Shown in pieces: positions 48,446 to 54,665 of a DNA stretch of 54,665 nt. The DNA lies in the NCBI GenBank assembly GCA_902525625.1, contig CABZHM010000006.1, positions 1-54,665 of the forward strand. The letters are read 5' to 3'. Source of the DNA: an uncultured Pelagibacteraceae bacterium. GTDB lineage: Bacteria > Pseudomonadota > Alphaproteobacteria > Pelagibacterales > Pelagibacteraceae. Within the stretch, counting starts at the first letter, position 1. Each line of letters starts with the position of its first letter. Position numbers and translations under genes: made by a program. The notes under the pieces are model-generated. The model searched no databases, was not told where the DNA came from, and saw only the letters and a program-made list of their open reading frames with translations.

Positions 48446-49014
48446 TGTCAAACGCTCCTTTAATGCCTATGGCAACTGCAGTGTGGCTAGTTGAAAATAC
48501 AACGCTTACATTTAGGCAAATTGCTGATTTTTGTAAATTACATGAAGTCGAGGTTCAAGGTATTGCTGATGGTGAAGTGGCAAAGGGTATTAAAGCATAC
48601 AATCCTATAATTTCTGGACAACTTTCAAGAGAAGAAATTGAATTATCATCAAAAGATGAGGCTAGACCTTTGAAAATAAATAATACTGATATTGAAATAT
48701 CTAATACCGAAAACAAGATTAAAAAATATGTTCCATTATCAAAAAGACAAGATAAACCAGATTCTGCTTTATGGCTTATAAAGCATCACAATACTTTAAA
48801 AGACTCTCAAATAGCAAAGCTGATTGGGATTACAAAAAATTCTGTCACATCAATAAGAAATAAAAGTTATTGGAATTTCAACAATTTAAGTCCAAAAGAC
48901 CCAGTAGCTTTAAATTTATTTACTCAAAAAGATTTACTTAGCGCTTTGGAAAAAGCAGAGAGAAGAATTAAAAGAGAGAAAAAAGAGAAAGAAAAACAAA
49001 AACAATCGATATAA
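48445..49014 (+). CDS. trcR: TrcR/DUF1013 cell-cycle transcriptional regulator
   Basis: 189 residues. It opens [19 protein letters not shown], then LTFRQIADFCKLHEVEVQGIADGEVAKGI, with a second helix-turn-helix-like segment SQIAKLIGITKNSVTSIRNKS and a basic tail. This matches DUF1013, an alphaproteobacteria-restricted family described in Caulobacter as the cell-cycle regulator TrcR. It shares one base with rpmE. Targets in this lineage are unknown. Confidence 0.9.
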   Translation: MSNAPLMPMATAVWLVENTTLTFRQIADFCKLHEVEVQGIADGEVAKGIKAYNPIISGQLSREEIELSSKDEARPLKINNTDIEISNTENKIKKYVPLSKRQDKPDSALWLIKHHNTLKDSQIAKLIGITKNSVTSIRNKSYWNFNNLSPKDPVALNLFTQKDLLSALEKAERRIKREKKEKEKQKQSI

Positions 49015-49078
49015 AACCTCAATAATGAATAAATTCAATAGACATAAAAATATAAAAGTGTTACTTACTCATTTTTTT

Positions 49079-49084
49079 GGAGGT
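49079..49084 (+). promoter_or_regulatory. Strong Shine-Dalgarno deciding the rpsU start
   Basis: GGAGGT lies 5 bases before an in-frame ATT at 49089. It overlaps the only upstream TTG in frame (49077), which itself has no ribosome-binding site. It therefore points to ATT as the initiation codon. Confidence 0.65.
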
Positions 49085-49088
49085 AGTT

Positions 49089-49283
49089 ATTAAAATAGAT
49101 GTTAAAGACAACAATGTTGAGCAAGCTCTTAGAGTTTTAAAAAGAAAACTTCAGAGGGATGGGTTTTTTAAAGTTATCAAATTAAAAAATACCTATGAAA
49201 AACCATCTGAAAAAAAAAAAAGAATTTTGCAAGAAAATATTAAAAGAGTTAAAAAACTCAATAAATTAAAGAATAGAATTTAA
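49089..49283 (+). CDS. rpsU: 30S ribosomal protein S21, probably starting at ATT
   Basis: 64 residues if started at ATT 49089: (M)KIDVKDNNVEQALRVL, which aligns residue for residue with the usual S21 opening (MxVxVxDNNVxxAL). The frame has no ATG or GTG start between the upstream stop (49053) and the gene; the alternatives are TTG at 49077 (68 residues, no Shine-Dalgarno) or ATT at 49071. The rest is typical S21: YEKPSEKKKRILQENIKR. It ends 6 bases before tRNA-fMet. Product certain, start inferred. Confidence 0.9.
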   Translation: MKIDVKDNNVEQALRVLKRKLQRDGFFKVIKLKNTYEKPSEKKKRILQENIKRVKKLNKLKNRI

Positions 49284-49289
49284 ATATAC

Positions 49290-49366
<77 letters not shown>

Positions 49367-49373
49367 ATTTTTA

Positions 49374-50072
49374 TTAAATCTTAAATTTTGATTTTCTACT
49401 ATCTAATAAAAAAGTCTTAACAGTTTCTATAGTCAATTGATTAAAAGACTTACCAAATTTCAAAATTTTTTTTATGATAGATGGTGGTATCGTTATAATG
49501 TGACAACCCAACTTTTTAGCTTGAATATAATTATAGGGTTCTCGCACACTTGCCCATAAAACTTCAACATTTTTAAATTTTTTAGCAATTTTTATACTTT
49601 TTATAAATTGAGGGCGAGGATCTTTGCCAGTATCACTTGCTCTACCCGCAAATATAGAGATTATTACCTTTGTTTTTTTATCTATCTGTTTTAAAATTTT
49701 CTCTGTTTGCTTTGCAGTGTAAACTGCTGTTATGTTTAATTTTATTTTCTTCTTATTTAATTCTTTGATTACTTTACCAGTAAATTGATTTTTAGAGTTA
49801 ACAACAGGAACTTTCACATAAACATTCTTTCCCCAAGTATTTATTTTGATACCCTGCTTTATCATTGATCTATGATCATCAGCAAATACCTCAAAGGAGA
49901 CAGGCTTATTGTGACAAATTTTAATAATCTTTTTGCAATAAATTTCGTAATTCTTCGCACCAGCTTTTCTCATTAAGCTGGGATTAGTGGTAAAACCTTT
50001 TACAATTTCTTTTTTGTTAAAATATTTAATTAAATTTAAGTCTGCAATATCACAAAAAATTTTGATACTCAT
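49374..50072 (-). CDS. Small transaldolase-family protein
   Basis: 232 residues of the short transaldolase/fructose-6-phosphate aldolase group. The Schiff-base Lys87 is in NVYVKVPVVN, with Asp8 (FCDIADLN) and Asn30 (TTNPSLM) also conserved. LNITAVYTAKQ and SIFAGRASDTG follow. It could be the pentose-pathway transaldolase that works with tkt at 41 kb. The short form may differ in substrate, so I leave the symbol blank. It follows pntB by 6 bases. Confidence 0.88.
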   Translation of the reverse strand: MSIKIFCDIADLNLIKYFNKKEIVKGFTTNPSLMRKAGAKNYEIYCKKIIKICHNKPVSFEVFADDHRSMIKQGIKINTWGKNVYVKVPVVNSKNQFTGKVIKELNKKKIKLNITAVYTAKQTEKILKQIDKKTKVIISIFAGRASDTGKDPRPQFIKSIKIAKKFKNVEVLWASVREPYNYIQAKKLGCHIITIPPSIIKKILKFGKSFNQLTIETVKTFLLDSRKSKFKI

Positions 50073-50078
50073 TATATT

Positions 50079-51476
50079 TTATAAGTTTTTAGTAATGTCT
50101 TCTGTCATTTTTTTTGCATCTGCAAAAAGCATTAAAGTATTTTCTTTATAAAATAAATCGTTATCAATTCCTGCATAGCCAGGTGACAAACTTCTTTTAA
50201 CAAATAAAACAGATTTACATTTTTCAACATCAAGAACCGGCATACCATAAATTGGGCTTTGTGGATCAGTTTTTGCTACTGGATTTGTAACATCATTCGC
50301 ACCAATAACAAAAGCTACGTCCGCATTTGCAAAATCATTGTTTATTTCCTCTAGTTCAAAAACTTCATCATAGGGAACATTTGCTTCAGCTAATAGGACA
50401 TTCATGTGTCCTGGCATTCTGCCTGCAACTGGATGAATTGCATATGAAACTTTAATATCATTCTTTTTCAGAGTATCTACCATTTCTCTCAAGGCATGTT
50501 GTGCCTGTGCAACTGCCATTCCATATCCTGGGACAATTATAACTGACGAAGCATTCTTCATTAAAAAAGCTGCATCATCAGCATTTCCACTTTTAACTGG
50601 TCTTTGCTCTTTAGTTTGTTTGTTTGACACATCATCTGTAGCACCAAAACCGCCTAGAATAACATTAAAAAAAGAACGGTTCATGCCCTTACACATTATA
50701 TATGATAATATTGCACCAGATGATCCAACTAAAGCCCCAGTTATAATTAAAGCCGTATTTTCTAAAGTAAATCCAATACCCGCAGCCGCCCAGCCAGAGT
50801 AAGAATTAAGCATTGAAATAACAACTGGCATATCTGCTCCGCCAATAGGAATTATTAAAAGGAAACCAATCAAAAATGATATAGCTAATAATATCCAAAA
50901 CAAATTTGATGATTGAGTTGAACATAATAGATAAATTATAACCACAATTGAAACTAAGATGACCGCATTTAGAGGGTGCTGGCCTTTGAATGTTATTGGT
51001 GATCCAGACATAATTCCTTGCAATTTTAAAAAAGCAATTACAGATCCCGAGAATGTTATAGCTCCTACAGCTGCTCCAATTGACATTTCAATCAGACTTC
51101 CAAGTTTAATATTTCCCGGTAAACCAAGATTAAATGCGGTGGGATTTAAAAAAGCCGCAATTGCCACAAAAACTGCTGCCAAACCAACCAAACTATGAAA
51201 ACCAGCTACTAATTCAGGCATAGCTGTCATTGGAATTTTATATGCTATAAAAGCTCCAATAGAACCTCCAATTAAAATAAATATTAAAACAAAAACAAAT
51301 CCACTCGAAAAATTTCCTATAGAAAAAAAAGTTACTGTAATAGCAATAATCATTCCTAAAATTCCAAACAGATTCCCCTGCCTAGATGTTTCAGGTGATG
51401 ATAAGCCTCTTAAAGCAAGAATAAATAATACTCCTGAGACCAAATAAAAAATCGCTGATAAATTTTGCGATATCAT
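50079..51476 (-). CDS. pntB: NAD(P) transhydrogenase beta subunit
   Basis: 465 residues. An N-terminal multi-helix membrane domain (about 1-265) forms the proton path, and the C-terminal NADP(H)-binding domain has VIIVPGYGMAVAQAQHALREM, YAIHPVAGRMPGHMNVLLAEA and VIGANDVTNPVA. It drives NADPH formation from NADH with the proton gradient. It overlaps the small pnt subunit gene by 4 bases. Confidence 0.97.
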   Translation of the reverse strand: MISQNLSAIFYLVSGVLFILALRGLSSPETSRQGNLFGILGMIIAITVTFFSIGNFSSGFVFVLIFILIGGSIGAFIAYKIPMTAMPELVAGFHSLVGLAAVFVAIAAFLNPTAFNLGLPGNIKLGSLIEMSIGAAVGAITFSGSVIAFLKLQGIMSGSPITFKGQHPLNAVILVSIVVIIYLLCSTQSSNLFWILLAISFLIGFLLIIPIGGADMPVVISMLNSYSGWAAAGIGFTLENTALIITGALVGSSGAILSYIMCKGMNRSFFNVILGGFGATDDVSNKQTKEQRPVKSGNADDAAFLMKNASSVIIVPGYGMAVAQAQHALREMVDTLKKNDIKVSYAIHPVAGRMPGHMNVLLAEANVPYDEVFELEEINNDFANADVAFVIGANDVTNPVAKTDPQSPIYGMPVLDVEKCKSVLFVKRSLSPGYAGIDNDLFYKENTLMLFADAKKMTEDITKNL

Positions 51477-51784
51477 TGTTTTTCCTTTTTCTTTTTCTTA
51501 TACATTGCTAACATTCTCTGTGTGACTAGAAATCCACCAAAAATATTGATTGCTGCCAAAGCAATTGCTAAAAAACCAAATATACTTGAAGTATTGAATA
51601 CACTTTTAGAGTCACCAGATAATCCTGCGATGATTGCTCCTACAATAATTACAGATGAAATTGCATTAGTTACTGACATCAAAGGAGTATGTAAAGAAGG
51701 AGTAACACTCCAAACAACATAGTATCCAACAAATATTGAAAGAATAAATATACTTAATCTGAATATTAAGGGATCAATTTCCAT
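51473..51784 (-). CDS. pntAB: NAD(P) transhydrogenase alpha subunit, membrane part
   Basis: 103 residues with three to four transmembrane helices (YVVWSVTPSLHTPLMSVTNAISSVI is the conserved core). It is the membrane half of PntA, encoded separately as in other alphaproteobacteria. It ends with a 4-base overlap into pntB and starts 4 bases after the pntAA stop. Confidence 0.95.
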   Translation of the reverse strand: MEIDPLIFRLSIFILSIFVGYYVVWSVTPSLHTPLMSVTNAISSVIIVGAIIAGLSGDSKSVFNTSSIFGFLAIALAAINIFGGFLVTQRMLAMYKKKKKEKQ

Positions 51785-51788
51785 ACTT

Positions 51789-52874
51789 TTATTTAATTAA
51801 AGTTTTACTTATTATCTCATCCTCTAGATTAATGTTAATTTCTTTTTTTTCTTTATCATATAAATTTTCGATAAAATTAAACATATTTTTTGCATATAGA
51901 TTAGAGGCAGAAACAGGCAATCTATTTAAAATATTACTTTCACCCATAATTTTAACACCATTTTTTTCTACAATTTTATCTGCTTCTGTAAATGCCGTGT
52001 TCCCACCTTGTACCGCAGCTAAATCATATATTACAGAGCCAGGTAGCATGTTGCTTACCATATGATCTTTGATTATCAATGGAGCTTTTTTACCAGGAAC
52101 TAATGCTGTACATATAACTATATCAATTTTTTTTAATGTTTCTGATAATAATTCCTCTTGCCTTTTTTTAAAATCTTCTGAAGCTTCTTTAGCATAACCA
52201 CCCTCAGTTTCTAAATTTTCAGATCCTTCGACTGTTAAAAATTTTCCACCTAAACTCTCTACTTGTTCTTTAGATGCCATCCTAACATCAGTACCAAAAA
52301 CTATAGCTCCCATTCTTTTTGCAGTTGCAACTGCTTGAAGACCTGCAACTCCTGCACCAACTACTAAAACTTTTGCAGCGGGAATTGTTCCAGCAGCAGT
52401 CATCATCATTGGTATTGCTTTTTCGAAAGATGCAAACGATTCAATAACTGCTTTATATCCTGCAAGATTTGCTTGGGAAGAGAGTATATCCATCGATTGA
52501 GCTCTTGTTATTCTAGGTAAAAGTTCTAAAGAAAAAACATTAATTTTTTTTTCTACTAAAATTTTCAGTTTATCTTTATTTTCGTAAGGATTTAAAACCC
52601 CAATGAGCACTTGGTTTAAATTTATTGAAGAAATTTTTTCATCTGACAAAATTCCCAATTGAATTATAATGTTTGCACTTTTTAAAATTTCAATTTCATC
52701 TTTAAATTTAACTCCTAAATCAGAATACTCTTTATCACTAAAACCTAAATGTAAGCCATAATTTTTAACCAAATTAATCTCAAAACCTAATGATGTATAT
52801 TTCTTTACAATCTCTGGAGTTATAGCGATTCTTTTTTCAGCGTGTTGATTTTCTAATATAGATCCGATTATCAT
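51789..52874 (-). CDS. pntAA: NAD(P) transhydrogenase alpha subunit, NAD-binding part
   Basis: 361 residues. Alanine-dehydrogenase-like N-terminal domain (EKRIAITPEIVKKYTSLGF) and NAD-binding Rossmann domain (VLVVGAGVAGLQAVATAKRMGA). The mobile loop and RQD-type contacts fall around SANIIIQLG and LLPRITRAQSMDILSSQAN. It forms the soluble domain I of the three-part enzyme with the two genes that follow. A 36-residue oxidase subunit gene lies 9 bases upstream. Confidence 0.97.
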   Translation of the reverse strand: MIIGSILENQHAEKRIAITPEIVKKYTSLGFEINLVKNYGLHLGFSDKEYSDLGVKFKDEIEILKSANIIIQLGILSDEKISSINLNQVLIGVLNPYENKDKLKILVEKKINVFSLELLPRITRAQSMDILSSQANLAGYKAVIESFASFEKAIPMMMTAAGTIPAAKVLVVGAGVAGLQAVATAKRMGAIVFGTDVRMASKEQVESLGGKFLTVEGSENLETEGGYAKEASEDFKKRQEELLSETLKKIDIVICTALVPGKKAPLIIKDHMVSNMLPGSVIYDLAAVQGGNTAFTEADKIVEKNGVKIMGESNILNRLPVSASNLYAKNMFNFIENLYDKEKKEININLEDEIISKTLIK

Positions 52875-52883
52875 TCTAAAATT

Positions 52884-52994
52884 CTATATTAAGAATATCG
52901 CCATTAAAACTAAAACCAGTATAACAGCGACAGTTCCCCACAGAACAAATTTTGTAAAATTATTCCAGGTGTTTTTATGATTTTCGTTATCCAT
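52884..52994 (-). CDS. aa3-type cytochrome c oxidase subunit IV (short)
   Basis: 36 residues on the minus strand, from ATG at 52994 to TAG at 52884: MDNENHKNTWNNFTKFVLW then a hydrophobic helix GTVAVILVLVLMAIFLI. The H-K-x-T-W-x-x-F-T-K-F opening and single helix match the bacterial aa3 oxidase subunit IV family, which has no equivalent in mitochondria. It is often encoded next to pntA in alphaproteobacteria. The catalytic subunits are elsewhere. Confidence 0.87.
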   Translation of the reverse strand: MDNENHKNTWNNFTKFVLWGTVAVILVLVLMAIFLI

Positions 52995-52999
52995 AAAAT

Positions 53000-53125
53000 C
53001 TATTTTTGTCTTGCTTTATATTTAGGGTTTGTTTTATTTATTATATAAACCCTGCCTCTTCTTCGAACTAATTTAGAGTTTAAATCTCTTTTTTTTACTG
53101 ACTTTAGTGAGCTTTTAATTTTCAT
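53000..53125 (-). CDS. rpmJ: 50S ribosomal protein L36, zinc-independent form
   Basis: 41 residues on the minus strand, ATG at 53125 to TAG at 53000: [16 protein letters not shown], then [20 protein letters not shown]. It belongs to the longer, YkgO-like form with no Cys or His, so no zinc site. It lies 5 bases before the oxidase subunit IV gene and is the first gene of the minus-strand run ending in transaldolase. Its promoter should be in the 143 bases shared with the 5S gene. Confidence 0.93.
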   Translation of the reverse strand: MKIKSSLKSVKKRDLNSKLVRRRGRVYIINKTNPKYKARQK

Positions 53126-53268
53126 AAAATTGCAACTTTAATAAACGAATAATTGCATACTTTCAAATTTATTTTTTAAATACCTGAGTAACCAACTACT
53201 TTTAAAAAACAAAATAGCTTATTTTTTTTATATTTGACTTTAATAAAAATTGAATTATATCTCAAAGC
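53126..53268. promoter_or_regulatory. Divergent promoter region between rpmJ and 5S rRNA
   Basis: 143 bases, very AT-rich, no reading frame. For the 5S gene, TTGACT at 53234-53239 and TATATC at 53256-53261 are 16 bases apart and would start transcription almost exactly at 53268-53269. I see no clear -35/-10 pair for rpmJ on the other strand. Confidence 0.5.
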
Positions 53269-53384
53269 GCCTGGTGATTTTAGCGAAAGGGTAATACCCG
53301 ACCCCATTCCGAACTCGGAAGTCAAGCCTTTCTGCGCCAATGGTACTTTGTCTTAAGACATGGAAGAGTAGGACGTTGCCAGGC
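53269..53384 (+). rRNA. rrf: 5S ribosomal RNA, separated from 16S and 23S
   Basis: 116 bases. The terminal helix GCCTGG (53269-53274) pairs with CCAGGC (53379-53384). Internal landmarks are GGGTAATACCCGACCCCATTC near position 35, CCGAACTCGGAAGTCAAG and the 3' AGAGTAGGACGTTGCCAGGC. No 16S, 23S or tRNA lies upstream; the preceding gene is rpmJ on the other strand, so this 5S has its own promoter. The convergent GMD gene ends 16 bases away. Confidence 0.96.
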
Positions 53385-53400
53385 ATTAAATTAGTGTCCT

Positions 53401-54417
53401 TTAAATATTTTTAATTTCAAAATCAATCATATCTCTTATGATAGACTTGATATCATGTTTGGGTCGCCATTTTAGAATTTTTCTTGCTTTTGAATAATCT
53501 CCTATAATTGTATCAACTTCGGTAGGTCTCAAGTTTTTTTTACTACATTCAATAATGCATTTATTATTAGTATATCCCTTTTCCTTTATTCCTTTACCTT
53601 TCCATTTAATTGGAATTTTTAATTCTTTAAGGACAAGATTTATAAATTCTTTTATGGAATATTGTTTACCTGTACAAATTACAAAATCATCTGGATATTT
53701 ATTTTGTAACATTTTCCACATAGCTTGCACGTAATCCTCGGCATGACCCCAGTCTCTTTTTGAGTATAGATTTCCTAAAAATAATTTTTTTTGTTTTTTA
53801 AATTTAATCTTACAAAGAGCCTTGATTATTTTTTTTGTCACGAAATTTTCACCTCTGAATGGACTTTCATGATTAAATAAAATACCATTACATGCAAAAA
53901 TTTTATAAGTCTCTCTATAATTAACTGTGATCCAGTGGGAGTACACTTTTGCTACACCATAAGGGCTTCGTGGATAAAAAGGTGTTTTTTCTGTTTGCGG
54001 GATTTCAACAACCTTGCCAAACATCTCAGAGCTTCCAGCTTGGTAAAACTTAATTCTTTTATTTATTTTGATTATAGACTCTAAGATTCTTAAAGTTCCT
54101 AATGCATCAGCATTTGTTGTAAGTTTTGGTATATTAAATGAGTCAGCAACGTATGACTGAGCCGCTAGATTATAAATTTCTTTGGGTTTAATTTTTTTTA
54201 TTAAATTTAATACAGATAATGAATTTGTAACATCACCAAAATGAAGAAAGAATTTTTTTTTTTTAAAAATAGTAGAATTGATGTAATCAACTCTAAAAGA
54301 ATTTGAAAGTGATTTTCTTCTTCTTACTCCATGGACTTCATAACCTTTCTTAAGTAAAAATTTTGATAAGTATATACCGTCTTGGCCTGTTACCCCAAAA
54401 ATTAATACTTTTTTCAT
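53401..54417 (-). CDS. gmd: GDP-mannose 4,6-dehydratase
   Basis: 338 residues of the extended SDR family. Rossmann GVTGQDGIYLSKFL at the N-terminus, catalytic Ser-Ser-Glu near AGSSEMFG, YGVAK for Tyr-xxx-Lys, and the GMD-specific FNHESPFRGENFVTKKI. It makes GDP-4-keto-6-deoxymannose, the precursor of GDP-fucose, GDP-rhamnose or GDP-perosamine for surface polysaccharide. It is the first nucleotide-sugar gene beyond the 5S rRNA, consistent with the edge of a variable surface-gene region. Confidence 0.95.
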   Translation of the reverse strand: MKKVLIFGVTGQDGIYLSKFLLKKGYEVHGVRRRKSLSNSFRVDYINSTIFKKKKFFLHFGDVTNSLSVLNLIKKIKPKEIYNLAAQSYVADSFNIPKLTTNADALGTLRILESIIKINKRIKFYQAGSSEMFGKVVEIPQTEKTPFYPRSPYGVAKVYSHWITVNYRETYKIFACNGILFNHESPFRGENFVTKKIIKALCKIKFKKQKKLFLGNLYSKRDWGHAEDYVQAMWKMLQNKYPDDFVICTGKQYSIKEFINLVLKELKIPIKWKGKGIKEKGYTNNKCIIECSKKNLRPTEVDTIIGDYSKARKILKWRPKHDIKSIIRDMIDFEIKNI

Positions 54418-54583
54418 TTTAATTATTTAATATTTTTATACTTACTAATTAATAAAAATAAATCATCAACGATTATAACTTGTTTTTTAATTTTTTAAAT
54501 TTAAACCCTTTTTAATAAAGTTTTTACGGTTTTTACTTCATTGTAAACAATTATTATTATGGTTAAGGTAATAAATTTATTTT
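54418..54583. other. AT-rich divergent intergenic region
   Basis: About 166 bases between gmd and the plus-strand frame at the edge. It is nearly all A and T, with no tRNA, hairpin terminator or convincing reading frame. It presumably contains the gmd promoter, but many TATAAT-like strings occur and none can be chosen. Confidence 0.4.
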
Positions 54584-54665
54584 ATGATAAATATATTATT
54601 TTTTTCAATTATAAGTACTATAATTATAACTCCATTAGGAATATTCTTTAATAATAATTATAATA
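54584..54665 (+). CDS. Possible start of a membrane protein gene, cut by the right edge
   Basis: From ATG at 54584 the frame stays open to the end, 27 codons: MINILFFSIISTIIITPLG then IFFNNNYN. The hydrophobic opening looks like a first transmembrane helix, as in polysaccharide polymerases or flippases found in such regions. No Shine-Dalgarno is well placed and the DNA is so AT-rich that hydrophobic codons arise by chance, so this is tentative. Confidence 0.4.
   Translation, partial: MINILFFSIISTIIITPLGIFFNNNYN

Noticed and set aside
54559-54651. A 30-codon frame from ATG at 54559 in the right-edge region
   Set aside because: It ends at a stop inside the window, is rich in Tyr/Asn/Ile as random AT-rich DNA would be, and competes with the frame at 54584.

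Overview
The window is a strongly AT-rich, very compact bacterial chromosome segment. I read it as a member of the SAR11 clade (Pelagibacterales, Alphaproteobacteria). The reasons are one- to few-base intergenic gaps and many short overlaps, a circularly permuted two-piece tmRNA gene, flavin-dependent ThyX, the alphaproteobacterial orders tolQRAB-pal-cpoB-tilS-ftsH-folP-glmM and xseB-ispA-dxs, a TrcR/DUF1013 gene, and a 5S rRNA gene standing alone next to a nucleotide-sugar gene. Almost all of it is core genome. I see no insertion sequence, prophage, CRISPR array or defence system.

Layout. Positions 1-6489 (minus): ilvN (cut by the edge), ilvB, miaA, an HtrA protease, a small DUF2065 membrane protein, hflC and hflK. 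Positions 6542-8600: mrp (+), thyX (-) and the two-piece tmRNA (+). Positions 8597-15010 (minus): ppdK, glyS, glyQ and an S49 peptidase. Positions 15124-20899: ispB (+), pdxH (-), aroC (+), then dxs-ispA-xseB (-), so several isoprenoid and cofactor genes sit together. Positions 20920-25384 (plus): a Sua5-type t6A enzyme, an ABC-2 exporter pair, tRNA-Arg (minus), an RluD-type pseudouridine synthase and rpoH. Positions 25381-41117 (minus): purA, thiD, glmM, folP, ftsH, tilS, cpoB, pal, tolB, tolA, tolR, tolQ, a phage-type RuvC-like nuclease, yebC, a YmdB-like phosphoesterase, 5-formyl-THF cycloligase, zapA and a coiled-coil protein.

Positions 41161-49366 (plus) start with central carbon genes (tkt, gap, pgk, class I fba). 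They continue with thiE, efp, suhB, rpmE, trcR and rpsU, and end in the initiator tRNA. Positions 49374-53125 (minus) hold a small transaldolase, pntB/pntA2/pntA1 (proton-translocating transhydrogenase), a 36-residue cytochrome oxidase subunit IV and rpmJ. The 5S rRNA gene (53269-53384, plus) is followed by GDP-mannose 4,6-dehydratase and the start of an apparent membrane protein running off the right edge. In SAR11 the large hypervariable region HVR2 is known to lie against the 5S gene, so the right end is probably where the core genome gives way to strain-variable surface-polysaccharide genes.

The most useful second looks are: the apparent ATT start codon of rpsU behind a perfect Shine-Dalgarno; the short tmRNA tag and its non-standard T-loop; a phage-type RuvC-like gene in the ruvC slot with ruvA, ruvB and ybgC absent from the locus; an intra-operon terminator between pal and cpoB; the orphan 5S gene as a hypervariable-region border; and several enzymes lacking a textbook motif (IlvB, Mrp, GAPDH). 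None of these is a wholly new system. They are specific, testable departures in a streamlined genome.
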